Both the position numbers and the translations under genes were made by a program. A stretch of DNA of 64,000 nucleotides from Salinicoccus sesuvii (GTDB lineage: Bacteria; Bacillota; Bacilli; Staphylococcales; Salinicoccaceae): NCBI RefSeq assembly GCF_042648145.1, contig NZ_JBHRWV010000002.1:285180-349179 (forward strand). Direction: 5' to 3'. The number at the start of each line of letters is the position of its first letter. Positions within the stretch are counted from its first letter, which is position 1. Below are positions 17,983 through 26,711 of the stretch, piece after piece. The notes under the pieces are model-generated. The model had not been told where the DNA came from. It worked only from the letters and a program-made list of their open reading frames with translations, and searched no databases.

Positions 17983-19587
17983 ATGCTACAGGTTACAGAT
18001 ATCAGTCTGAGGTTTGGTGACCGAAAACTGTTTGAAGATGTAAATATAAAGTTCACACCCGGAAACTGCTACGGTCTTATTGGCGCAAATGGTGCCGGCA
18101 AATCGACGTTTCTTAAAATACTTTCAGGAGAACTGGAAGCACAGACAGGTCATGTGAGCATGGGGAATGATGAAAGACTGGCCGTACTGAAACAGAATCA
18201 GTTCGGATATGAAGAACATCGCGTTCTCGATGTCGTCATGATGGGACATGCTAAGCTATGGGATATCATGAACGAAAAGAACGCCATATATATGAAACCA
18301 GATTTTTCAGATGAAGATGGCATGCGTGCGGCCGAACTTGAAGGTGAATATGGAGAAATGGGAGGCTGGACAGCTGAAGCAGACGCAGAGAGCCTCCTCC
18401 ATGGTCTTGGCATCGGTGCGGATCTGATTGACAAAAACATGTCAGAACTTGAGAACAATCAAAAAGTGAAAGTCCTCTTAGCACAAAGTCTTTTCGGCGA
18501 TCCGGACGTACTGCTACTTGACGAGCCAACCAATGGTCTCGATATCGAAGCAATCCAGTGGCTTGAGGAATTTTTGATGAATTTCAACAATACCGTCATT
18601 GTCGTCTCTCACGACCGTCACTTCTTGAATAACGTATGTACCCACATTGCAGACCTTGACTTTAGCAAGATCCAGGTCTACGTCGGCAACTACGACTTCT
18701 GGTACCAGTCCAGCCAACTTGCCCAGCAGATGGCGCAGGAACAGAATAAGAAGAAGGAAGAGAAAATCAAGGAACTGAAAGATTTCGTCGCACGTTTTAG
18801 TGCGAATGCATCGAAATCGAAACAGGCGACCAGCCGTAAGAAAACCCTTGAAAAGATAGAACTTGACGATATCAAACCATCATCAAGGAAATATCCATTT
18901 GTTCACTTCACACCTGAGCGTGAGATTGGTAATGATCTACTACAAGTCAAAAATCTCTCCCATACGGTTGATGGTCAAAAGGTCCTGGATAACGTGAATT
19001 TCACGCTGGATCCATACGATAAAACAGTACTGATCAGCTACTCCGAAATCGCGCGTACTACCCTTCTGCGTATTCTTGCCGGAGAGATTACACCAGATGA
19101 AGGAGAAGTCAAATGGGGCGTAACGACAAGTCACACTTATCTCCCGAAGGACAATTCCGAATTCTTCGAGGGTGTGAATACAGACCTAGTCGACTGGTTG
19201 CGCCAGTACGCCCCTCCTGAAGAACAGACAGAGACTTTCCTTAGAGGATTTCTCGGCCGCATGCTTTTCAGTGGCGAGGAAGCTAAAAAGAAAGCAAATG
19301 TTCTATCCGGTGGTGAGAAGGTAAGAGCGATGCTATCGAAAATGATGTTGTCGAAATCAAATGTGCTCATCTTGGATGAGCCGACAAACCACTTGGATCT
19401 CGAGAGCATCACTTCTGTCAACGAAGGACTGAAGAAATTCAAGGGATCCATTATCTTTGCTTCCCATGACTTCGAGTTTATCAATACCATCGCAAACAAG
19501 GTATTGGAACTAGAAAAAACCGGTGCTATTGTAAAAGAATCAACGTACGAAGAGTACTTGAAGGATAAAGGGCTCATTAAGTCATAA
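17983..19587 (+). CDS. ABC-F family ATPase (YkpA-like)
   Basis: ABC-F proteins bind the ribosome E site or related targets instead of transporting. This 534-residue protein has two nucleotide-binding domains joined by a basic coiled-coil linker (about residues 243-300, rich in Lys and Gln). Domain 1 has an intact Walker A (GANGAGKST, 34-42) but LENNQ (156-160) in place of LSGGQ. Domain 2 has ISYSEIARTT (351-360) where Walker A should be, with no P-loop glycines and no lysine, but an intact LSGGE (441-445). One of the two composite ATP sites is therefore degenerate. ATG 17983 is 7 nt from AAGGAG. The gene is monogenic. Confidence 0.9.
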   Translation: MLQVTDISLRFGDRKLFEDVNIKFTPGNCYGLIGANGAGKSTFLKILSGELEAQTGHVSMGNDERLAVLKQNQFGYEEHRVLDVVMMGHAKLWDIMNEKNAIYMKPDFSDEDGMRAAELEGEYGEMGGWTAEADAESLLHGLGIGADLIDKNMSELENNQKVKVLLAQSLFGDPDVLLLDEPTNGLDIEAIQWLEEFLMNFNNTVIVVSHDRHFLNNVCTHIADLDFSKIQVYVGNYDFWYQSSQLAQQMAQEQNKKKEEKIKELKDFVARFSANASKSKQATSRKKTLEKIELDDIKPSSRKYPFVHFTPEREIGNDLLQVKNLSHTVDGQKVLDNVNFTLDPYDKTVLISYSEIARTTLLRILAGEITPDEGEVKWGVTTSHTYLPKDNSEFFEGVNTDLVDWLRQYAPPEEQTETFLRGFLGRMLFSGEEAKKKANVLSGGEKVRAMLSKMMLSKSNVLILDEPTNHLDLESITSVNEGLKKFKGSIIFASHDFEFINTIANKVLELEKTGAIVKESTYEEYLKDKGLIKS

Positions 19588-19620
19588 TTGTGAGGCAATT
19601 TCATGTTTTTAAAAAAGTAG

Positions 19621-19649
19621 TTTACATGCACGAGTGATGTATGTATAAT
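19621..19649 (+). promoter_or_regulatory. Promoter of the lysine operon
   Basis: TTTACA and TATAAT are separated by 17 bp, close to the vegetative sigma consensus. Transcription would begin near 19656, just before the riboswitch. Confidence 0.85.
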
Positions 19650-19670
19650 TACGATTATAAAATTTAATAA

Positions 19671-19850
19671 TCAGTTGGATGAGGCGCATCAATCAATAGT
19701 AACCACTTATCAAAGCCTGCGAGCTTTAAGTGTGTAAAAGGGTGAGATGCCGAAATGACTGGCCGTTGCAGCGGCCCGTTATTGGATCTGAAGGTTAAGA
19801 GCTACAGATCTGTCATTATTTTCACAAAATAATGGAGTGCATCACTTGTG
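19671..19850 (+). ncRNA. Lysine riboswitch (L-box)
   Basis: The leader has the L-box core elements in order: GATGAGGCGCATC, the AGTA turn, AAAGGGTGAGATGCCGAAATG, and GGAGTGCATCAC closing P1. ACTTGT at 19844-19849, on the 3' strand of P1, is complementary to ACAAGT at 19861-19866, the 5' arm of the terminator. Lysine-stabilised P1 therefore frees the terminator, and unliganded RNA can form an antiterminator. It controls lysC through lysA. Confidence 0.92.
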
Positions 19851-19859
19851 TATAGATAT

Positions 19860-19890
19860 AACAAGTCCGGCATTCCGGGCTTGTTTTTTT
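19860..19890 (+). terminator. Attenuator of the lysine operon
   Basis: AACAAGTCCGG-CATT-CCGGGCTTGTT is followed by eight T. It is the expression platform of the riboswitch. Confidence 0.92.
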
Positions 19891-19925
19891 TAGTTTAAGT
19901 GAGTACTTCCCTAACAGGAGGTCGT

Positions 19926-21128
19926 ATGGAAACAAGTGTATTGAAGTTTGGTGGCACATCTGTAGGTAATTTTGACAAGATAAGAAGTATCGCGGGGGAA
20001 CTGCATTCGAGAGTCTCACAAGGTGAGAAATTGATTGTTGTTGTCAGTGCGATGGGAGGTACAACGGATGAGCTGCTCCAGAACGCGGGTCAGCTATCCT
20101 CTGCTCCAAAGGAGGATCATGTGGCACTGCTACTCACTACCGGTGAGCAGCAGACGATTTCCTACCTTTCGATTGTACTTGAGGACCTTGGTGTCCGTAC
20201 GAAAGCCATGACAGGATATCAAGCAGGAATAAAAACGTTCGGTGGTCATATGAAAAGTAAGATCGCAGATATCGATGAAGAACGGTTGAAAGTTACGCTT
20301 GAAGATTATGACGTCATCGTTATTGCAGGTTTTCAAGGTATCAATGATGATTTTGAGATTACGACACTTGGCCGCGGCGGATCCGATACGACGGCGGTAG
20401 CCATTGCAGCACGTTGCAGTATGCCGTGCGAGATATATACGGATGTGGACGGGGTTTACACTATCGATCCAAGAGTCTATAGCACTGCCTCAAGAATCCA
20501 TGAGATCACATACGATGAAATGATGGAGATGAGTGCACTCGGCGCCGGCGTTCTTGAAACAAGATGTATAGAAATCGCAAAAAATCATTCTATCCCGATA
20601 TATCTTGGGCGCACATTATCTGAAGAGAGAGGAACATGGATTATGCAGGACACGCAAATACTTGAGAGAAAAGCCGTTACGGGGGCAGCACTTGATAGTG
20701 ATATCATCCATGTTACCCTCTATGAACCAAAGAAGGAGTCGACTCTCATCTTTGATCTTTTCAAGCGGTTTGAGACACATGACATCAACATCGACATGAT
20801 TTCGCAGGTCGTTAATAGTGAGGGATTTCAGCTGTCCTTTACAGTGAAAGGCAACGATTCGTACCGTCTCGATGACATCTTCGAAACCGTCGGTCGCATG
20901 CATCCTGAAATGATGCTCGACGCAAGAACTACCCGATCAAAAGTATCTATTATCGGTTCAGGAATGCGGGATATGACCGGGGTTGCTTCGAAAGCATTTA
21001 TGGCTCTTGAAGGTGCAGGAATTAAGTTTTATCAGACAACGACTTCTGAAATCAGCATTTCCTATGTCGTAGACAGCAAAGATGACAAACAAGCAATCGA
21101 AGTACTGGCGACAGCCTTCGAACTATAA
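19926..21128 (+). CDS. lysC: Aspartate kinase, lysine-pathway
   Basis: This enzyme phosphorylates L-aspartate, the first step to lysine. The kinase domain begins with KFGGTSVGN and contains VIAGFQGINDDFEITTLGRGGSDTT, which holds substrate-binding residues. Two ACT domains occupy the C-terminal ~140 residues and are the expected site of lysine feedback. At 400 residues it is typical of Gram-positive LysC. The ATG at 19926 has AGGAGG 4 nt upstream; the GTG at 19899 is not supported. It is the first gene of the riboswitch-controlled operon. Confidence 0.94.
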   Translation: METSVLKFGGTSVGNFDKIRSIAGELHSRVSQGEKLIVVVSAMGGTTDELLQNAGQLSSAPKEDHVALLLTTGEQQTISYLSIVLEDLGVRTKAMTGYQAGIKTFGGHMKSKIADIDEERLKVTLEDYDVIVIAGFQGINDDFEITTLGRGGSDTTAVAIAARCSMPCEIYTDVDGVYTIDPRVYSTASRIHEITYDEMMEMSALGAGVLETRCIEIAKNHSIPIYLGRTLSEERGTWIMQDTQILERKAVTGAALDSDIIHVTLYEPKKESTLIFDLFKRFETHDINIDMISQVVNSEGFQLSFTVKGNDSYRLDDIFETVGRMHPEMMLDARTTRSKVSIIGSGMRDMTGVASKAFMALEGAGIKFYQTTTSEISISYVVDSKDDKQAIEVLATAFEL

Positions 21129-21146
21129 AACCAGGAGGAGATCAAT

Positions 21147-22142
21147 ATGGTCAAAGTAGCAATAGTTGGAGCAACGGGTGTGGTCGGCAGCAAGATGATC
21201 GAAATGTTCGAGCAATATGAAATAGAAGCGGATGAGCTGGTGCTCTTCTCTTCTCCACGTTCAGCAGGTAAAAAGATTGAGGTCATGGGGCAAACCCTTA
21301 CTGTTACGGAACTGAATGAAGAATCTGCGCAGGAAGCTTTCGACTATGTTGTCATGAGTGCTGGAGGAAGTACTAGCAAACAGTTCGCACCAATCTTTGA
21401 AGAGAACGGTGCCATCGTTATAGATAATTCTAGTCAGTGGCGGATGCATGAAGATATAGACCTTATCGTACCAGAAATCAATACGCCCAAACTTGATCGC
21501 GGTATCATAGCCAATCCTAACTGTTCGACTATACAGTCGGTCGTCGCACTCCAACCACTCAAGGAACGGTTTGGACTGAAGCGCGTACACTATACTACCT
21601 ATCAAGCGGTATCCGGTTCTGGTGCTGGTGGTTTAAGAGACCTTGAGGCCGGCGCGAAAGGAGAGGCACCGACGACCTATCCGCATCCGATTCACGATAA
21701 CGTCCTCCCCCACATCGATGTCTTTATGGAAGATGGCTACACAAAAGAAGAAATAAAGATGATGGACGAAACGAAAAAGATCCTTGATCAGCCGGACCTT
21801 CGTGTAACAGCGACTTGTGTCAGGGTTCCGGTATCGAACAGTCACAGCGTGCATATCAACGTCACTCTCGATCAGGATGCTTCAGTAGAAGCGGTCAGAG
21901 AAGCCTTCAAGAATATTTCCCACATCAAATTGGTGGATGACCCTGCTAATAATGTCTACCCGACGCCACTTGACAGTACCGGCAAGCCGGAAGTTTCAGT
22001 TGGACGCATAAGAAAAGATGATTCATTGGAGAATACATTTCATATATGGTGTACAGCAGATAATCTCTTGAAAGGCGCTGCGCAGAACACAGTACAGATC
22101 TTAAAAATGATGATGGAAACGGAGAGGGTTCATAATGAATGA
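21147..22142 (+). CDS. asd: Aspartate-semialdehyde dehydrogenase
   Basis: It reduces aspartyl phosphate to aspartate semialdehyde with NADPH. The N-terminal GATGVVGSKM nucleotide loop, the catalytic C126 in IANPNCSTIQ and SNSHSVHINV with the active-site histidine are visible. At 331 residues it is full length. It lies 18 nt after lysC and overlaps dapA by 8 nt, so it is translationally coupled within the lysine operon. Confidence 0.94.
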   Translation: MVKVAIVGATGVVGSKMIEMFEQYEIEADELVLFSSPRSAGKKIEVMGQTLTVTELNEESAQEAFDYVVMSAGGSTSKQFAPIFEENGAIVIDNSSQWRMHEDIDLIVPEINTPKLDRGIIANPNCSTIQSVVALQPLKERFGLKRVHYTTYQAVSGSGAGGLRDLEAGAKGEAPTTYPHPIHDNVLPHIDVFMEDGYTKEEIKMMDETKKILDQPDLRVTATCVRVPVSNSHSVHINVTLDQDASVEAVREAFKNISHIKLVDDPANNVYPTPLDSTGKPEVSVGRIRKDDSLENTFHIWCTADNLLKGAAQNTVQILKMMMETERVHNE

Positions 22143-23031
22143 TACAATTATTTTTGAAGGTATCGGCGTAGCAATGACGACCCCGTTCGCAGATGACACA
22201 GTGGATCATGCAGCATTCAGAAGGCATATTGAATACCTGATCGAAAACAATGCACAGGCACTGATTATCAATGGCACTACGGGAGAATCTCCGACACTTG
22301 ATGGCGAGGAGATGCGTGTTCTCCTAAAAACCGCAGTGGAGACAGTTTCCGGTCGTGTACCTGTCATTGCAGGCACGGGTACAAATTCGACAAGAACGAC
22401 AATCGAGCATTCAAAGTATGCTGCTGAAGTCGGTGCAGACGCACTAATGCTCATTACTCCCTACTACAATAAAAGCAGCCAGCGCGGTCTTTACGAGCAT
22501 TTTGTGAAGGCGGCGGAAAGTACCGACCTACCTGTCATCCTTTATAATGTTCCTGGGAGAACGGGGATGACAATAGAGCCTGAAACAGTTGAAAAACTAA
22601 GCAGTCACCAAAATATTGTCGGTTTAAAGGATGCTGTAGGTGACCTAGAATATACAAAAACTATACTCGAACTGACAAGAGATCAGGATTTCATCCTATA
22701 TAGTGGCAATGATGATAATATGCATGAGTTCTGCAAAATGGGTGGTAAAGGGCTAATCTCAGTAGTCGGCAACATCATCCCCGGTGAATTGCAGGAAGTT
22801 TATGAAAGCATCCAGCAAAACGATCCTGCGTCCCACGAGCAGTTCGATAAGCTCATGCCGATGATCGAAGCAGTGCAGGTAGATGTTAATCCGATACCCG
22901 TAAAAGCAATGACCAGTGCACTTGGCTTTGGCAATTATGAACTGAGGTTACCTCTTGTTCCTCTTGAATCTGAGATGCACAAAAAAGTGGTCGACACACT
23001 GAAAGACTTTAAGGAGGGTTCCCTCGTATGA
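22135..23031 (+). CDS. dapA: 4-Hydroxy-tetrahydrodipicolinate synthase
   Basis: It condenses pyruvate with aspartate semialdehyde. This class I aldolase fold has the Schiff-base lysine K165 in VGLKDAVGD, Y137 in ILYNVPGRTG, and the pyruvate-binding GTTGESPTL loop. The length is 298 residues. It overlaps asd by 8 nt and dapB by 4 nt (ATGA). Confidence 0.95.
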   Translation: MNDTIIFEGIGVAMTTPFADDTVDHAAFRRHIEYLIENNAQALIINGTTGESPTLDGEEMRVLLKTAVETVSGRVPVIAGTGTNSTRTTIEHSKYAAEVGADALMLITPYYNKSSQRGLYEHFVKAAESTDLPVILYNVPGRTGMTIEPETVEKLSSHQNIVGLKDAVGDLEYTKTILELTRDQDFILYSGNDDNMHEFCKMGGKGLISVVGNIIPGELQEVYESIQQNDPASHEQFDKLMPMIEAVQVDVNPIPVKAMTSALGFGNYELRLPLVPLESEMHKKVVDTLKDFKEGSLV

Positions 23032-23756
23032 AAATACTGCTCATCGGCTACGGCACAATGAATAAAATCACAGCAAGACTGGCTGAAGAAGCAGGACATG
23101 AAATCGCAGGTATTATTGCAAGTGGCGAAAGTGATGCCCCCTACCCTGCTTTTGATTCAATTGATGCAGCTGGTGCAGATGTCGCAATCGACTTTTCACA
23201 CCCCGATCTGTTGTTGCCTCTGCTTGAAGATCAAGTGAATACACCACTCGTCATTGCTACAACAGGTAGGAAGGAAGAATTGGTTGCCGTATTAAAAGAA
23301 AAAAGCGAGTCACTCCCTGTTTTCTTCAGTGCCAACATGAGCTATGGTGTCCATGTTATGAACACACTTCTCAAAAAAGCACTCACCATGCTTGATGACT
23401 TTGATCTTGAAATGGTCGAGCGTCATCATAACAGGAAAGTAGACGCACCAAGTGGTACTCTTGTAAAACTATTGGATACTGCGCTGGATCATCGCGAAGG
23501 CAGCTATCCGGTATATGACCGGTCCAGTATGAACGACAAACGTAAGAAAGAGGAAATTGGTGTAAGTGCCATCAGAGGCGGATCCATCGTCGGCACGCAC
23601 GATGTTATATTCGCCAAGGATGACGAAGTCATTGAAATCAGACATCAAGCCCAATCCAAAGAGATTTTCGCCAATGGTGCGCTAAAAGCAGCAACCGCCC
23701 TGGTCGACAGACCAGACGGATTTTACGACTACAACAATCTATTCGAGGAGAGATAA
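23028..23756 (+). CDS. dapB: 4-Hydroxy-tetrahydrodipicolinate reductase
   Basis: It reduces the DapA product with NAD(P)H. The N-terminus reads LLIGYGTMNK, a short-loop Rossmann motif as in staphylococcal DapB, which lacks the longer GxxGxMG form. The catalytic and substrate block ERHHNRKVDAPSGT is intact. The protein is 242 residues. The ATG overlaps the dapA stop. Confidence 0.94.
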   Translation: MKILLIGYGTMNKITARLAEEAGHEIAGIIASGESDAPYPAFDSIDAAGADVAIDFSHPDLLLPLLEDQVNTPLVIATTGRKEELVAVLKEKSESLPVFFSANMSYGVHVMNTLLKKALTMLDDFDLEMVERHHNRKVDAPSGTLVKLLDTALDHREGSYPVYDRSSMNDKRKKEEIGVSAIRGGSIVGTHDVIFAKDDEVIEIRHQAQSKEIFANGALKAATALVDRPDGFYDYNNLFEER

Positions 23757-23760
23757 GATC

Positions 23761-24477
23761 ATGGAAAATTTTACAGCAGAAGAAATCATTCAATACATCA
23801 GCGATGCACACAAGGTGACACCTGTAAAGGTGTACATCAACGGCAACTTTGAAAACGTCGACTTTCCGGATACACTGAAAGTGTTCGGCAGTGAGCATTC
23901 TAAGACTGTATTTGCCGACCTTGCTGATTGGAAAGCCTTTGAAGCAGAGAATACAGAACTTATTACAGATATTGAAATAGAAATGGATAGAAGGAACTCC
24001 GCCATTCCTTTGAAAAATCTGTCGGAAACCAATGCGCGTATCGAGCCAGGAGCGTTTATTCGTGAAAATGCAGTCATTGAAGATGGTGCGGTCATCATGA
24101 TGGGAGCGACGATTAATATTGGCGCAGTTGTCGGTGAAGGTACCATGATTGATATGAATGCCTCTCTCGGAGGCCGTGCTGTTACAGGTAAAAATGTCCA
24201 TGTTGGTGCAGGCTCTGTACTTGCAGGTGTCATAGAGCCCCCAAGTGCCTCCCCTGTCGTCATCGAAGATGACGTACTGATTGGTGCTAATGCTGTCATT
24301 CTAGAAGGTGTCAGAGTTGGACAAGGTGCTATCGTTGCTGCTGGTGCAGTCGTTACAGAAGATGTACCAGCAGGTGCTGTCGTTGCAGGTACACCAGCTA
24401 GAGTCATCAAGCAGGCACAGGACGTCGAAAGCTCCAAGAAGGAAATTGTTGCTGCATTGAGGAAGCTGAATGACTGA
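23761..24477 (+). CDS. dapD: Tetrahydrodipicolinate N-acetyltransferase
   Basis: This is the acetyl-CoA-dependent enzyme (DapH/DapD of Gram-positives) that commits the operon to the acetyl branch of DAP synthesis. After an alpha/beta domain of about 90 residues, the rest is a left-handed beta-helix with many hexapeptide repeats (GAFIRENAVIEDGAVIMMG and onward). The closing VVAGTPARVIK is typical. The protein is 238 residues, starts 4 nt after dapB and overlaps the next gene by 8 nt. Confidence 0.93.
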   Translation: MENFTAEEIIQYISDAHKVTPVKVYINGNFENVDFPDTLKVFGSEHSKTVFADLADWKAFEAENTELITDIEIEMDRRNSAIPLKNLSETNARIEPGAFIRENAVIEDGAVIMMGATINIGAVVGEGTMIDMNASLGGRAVTGKNVHVGAGSVLAGVIEPPSASPVVIEDDVLIGANAVILEGVRVGQGAIVAAGAVVTEDVPAGAVVAGTPARVIKQAQDVESSKKEIVAALRKLND

Positions 24478-25606
24478 TCTTGAATTCGTCACGCATCATA
24501 GACGGGTCCTCCACCAGTATCCTGAAATAAGTATGCAGGAATTCAAAACAACGGATCACATCATTGAGTTTCTGGAAAAGATGGGAATTGACTATGAACG
24601 GCCTCTTAAAACAGGGGCCGTTGCCTATCTGGAAGGTAACTCGGATAGGACCCTTGCCTATAGGGCGGACATAGATGCATTGTCAATCCACGAGGACAGT
24701 GACACGCCATATCGGAGCACTGTTCAAGGTGCCATGCATGCATGTGGTCATGATGGACATACAGCAGCTCTCATGCTCTTCGCAAAACGATGTAAAGTAC
24801 TTGCTGATCAAGGGCGACTAACACACAACGTTATCTTCATATTCCAGCCTTCTGAAGAAACCGCAGCAGGTGCAAATCAGTTGATAGATGCTTGGCAACC
24901 TGGAATGGCTATCGAAGCGGTCTTCGGTGTTCATATGATGCCGAATGAAGATGAAGGTAAAGTAACCCTGCGAGATGATGAGATTACGGCAAGCGCTACT
25001 GAATTTCGTTTCTACATCAATGGACAGTCTGCACACGTTGCAGCAAAACATGAAGGAATTTCTTCGATAGAAACGCTACTGCACATCGCTCTTCAGTTGA
25101 CACAGATGCAACACTTCCACCTGAACGGTCTAAACCGCAACATCATTCATATTGGAAATCTTAATGCGGGTGAGGCTATTAATACAGTAGCGAGCCAGGG
25201 ATATCTCGAAGGAACAATCAGAACATATGAAGTCGATGATCTTGCCGTTATAAAATCGAGAATGCAGACTCTGGCAAGAACGGCCGGTGAACTTTTCGGT
25301 TCAACAATCGAAGTGACATTCAATGAAGGTTACCCACCGGTTATGAACGCAAAAATACTAAGGCAACCTGTCGAAGCAGCGCTTTCCAATTTAAAACTCG
25401 ATGTTGTGGAAAATGACAAGCCCTATCTTTTCGGTGAAGATTTCAGTTTCTATAGTCGGCTCGCCCCTTCCTATTTCGTCTTCTTTGGAAGTCGTAATGA
25501 AAAGAAGGGGTTTACAAGTAGCCTTCATACCTCAACGTTTGATCTCGATGAGAATATTTTGATAGATGTAGCAGATTACTTTGAAGCTCTAATGAACGAA
25601 ATATAA
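24470..25606 (+). CDS. N-acetyldiaminopimelate deacetylase (M20 family)
   Basis: This metallo-amidohydrolase removes the acetyl group in the acetyl-DAP route. Metal-binding motifs visible are MHACGHDGHTA, FQPSEETAAGA and a late GEDFSFYSRLAPSYFVFFG. The 378-residue length matches the staphylococcal dap operon hydrolase. No separate acetyl-DAP aminotransferase lies in the operon, so a general aminotransferase elsewhere must fill that step. The name is by context and family, because M20 hydrolases are hard to separate by sequence. Confidence 0.88.
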   Translation: MTDLEFVTHHRRVLHQYPEISMQEFKTTDHIIEFLEKMGIDYERPLKTGAVAYLEGNSDRTLAYRADIDALSIHEDSDTPYRSTVQGAMHACGHDGHTAALMLFAKRCKVLADQGRLTHNVIFIFQPSEETAAGANQLIDAWQPGMAIEAVFGVHMMPNEDEGKVTLRDDEITASATEFRFYINGQSAHVAAKHEGISSIETLLHIALQLTQMQHFHLNGLNRNIIHIGNLNAGEAINTVASQGYLEGTIRTYEVDDLAVIKSRMQTLARTAGELFGSTIEVTFNEGYPPVMNAKILRQPVEAALSNLKLDVVENDKPYLFGEDFSFYSRLAPSYFVFFGSRNEKKGFTSSLHTSTFDLDENILIDVADYFEALMNEI

Positions 25607-25622
25607 AAGGGAAGTGAATAGA

Positions 25623-26711
25623 ATGGGCGGTACACTCATGATAGATAGAGCACAATTTGTAAGGACAGCAAAAATGTCGTCAGGTGGCAAGAATGTCATT
25701 GCTGTTGTGAAAAACAATGCTTACAACTATGGCTTGGAATTTTCCGTCAGTGCTTTTCTTGAGGCCGGCATCCATTCATTTGCTACTACGTCTATGGATG
25801 AGGCGCTAACTATTAGACAGATAGCACCAGACGCAATGATTTTCCTTATGAACCCGACGTATGATTTCGAGTCCGTCAGGGCCAATGACTTCCATATTAC
25901 CCTGCCCTCTCTTGAATACTACTACAAGTACAAAGATGAACTCGCTGGTTTAAGTGTCCATCTTGAATTTGCAGGACTATTCAACCGGTCGGGGTTCGAT
26001 AACGTATCAGATTTGGTGGAAATCATAAACGATATGGATGTCCTGCCTACACACGTGCAGATGGACATTGCAGGTATTTGGACACACTTCGGCTACGCCG
26101 ATGAGCTTGATATGCAGGAATACGAAGTGGAAAGGAAAATGTGGCTTGACACCCTTTCGTCCATTAAGAAAACAGGACACACGTTCAAGTATATTCACGC
26201 TCAGAATAGCGCAAGCTTTGCGCGTGACGGTCTTTTCGATGATCACACGCATCTACGACTCGGTATCGCATTGTACGGTTCTAGGCCTTACGCTACCTTG
26301 CCAGTTTCTGACTATGAGCAGAGTATGACACTTAAAGCACCAATCGTTCAGCTGAGGCATTTGCGTGCGAGCCAAAAATGCGGTTATGGTGGTAGCTATC
26401 AGCCCGGGAAAGACGCATCGGTTGCGGTAGTAGATATTGGTTATGGCGATGGCATATTAAGAAAAAGAGCTGAATTCCACTGTATGATTAATGGCAAGTG
26501 TTATCCGATCAAAGCACTGATGATGAGCCATATGATTGTGGAAGTGGATGAAGAAGTAAGCTTGGAAGATGAAGTCATTCTGTACGGTAGTGATCTAAGA
26601 ATCGATGAATTTACAAATCTCGGTGTCGGTGCAAATTCTGAACAGCTAGGCGCCCTGAATTACAACTCTTTGAAAAAGGTGATTATTAATGACGCTCGCG
26701 TATATCAATAA
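25623..26711 (+). CDS. alr: Alanine racemase-like PLP enzyme of the lysine operon
   Basis: This 362-residue fold-type III PLP enzyme corresponds to the Alr2 gene in the staphylococcal dap operon. The PLP lysine lies in AVVKNNAYNYGLE, where typical Alr has KANAYGHG. The catalytic tyrosine region is CGYGGSYQPG. The motif departures raise the possibility of a broader or different amino acid racemase, possibly lysine or DAP-related, but this is inference. ATG 25623 is preferred over GTG 25614, which is part of the purine-rich ribosome binding site. lysA overlaps its 3' end by 23 nt. Confidence 0.85.
   Translation: MGGTLMIDRAQFVRTAKMSSGGKNVIAVVKNNAYNYGLEFSVSAFLEAGIHSFATTSMDEALTIRQIAPDAMIFLMNPTYDFESVRANDFHITLPSLEYYYKYKDELAGLSVHLEFAGLFNRSGFDNVSDLVEIINDMDVLPTHVQMDIAGIWTHFGYADELDMQEYEVERKMWLDTLSSIKKTGHTFKYIHAQNSASFARDGLFDDHTHLRLGIALYGSRPYATLPVSDYEQSMTLKAPIVQLRHLRASQKCGYGGSYQPGKDASVAVVDIGYGDGILRKRAEFHCMINGKCYPIKALMMSHMIVEVDEEVSLEDEVILYGSDLRIDEFTNLGVGANSEQLGALNYNSLKKVIINDARVYQ

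Noticed and set aside
23790..24437. 215-codon minus-strand ORF opposite dapD
   Set aside because: It is an antisense shadow of the hexapeptide repeats. It is rich in Thr, Pro, Ala and Ser, as expected from complementing Gly/Val/Ile codons, and has no ribosome binding site.
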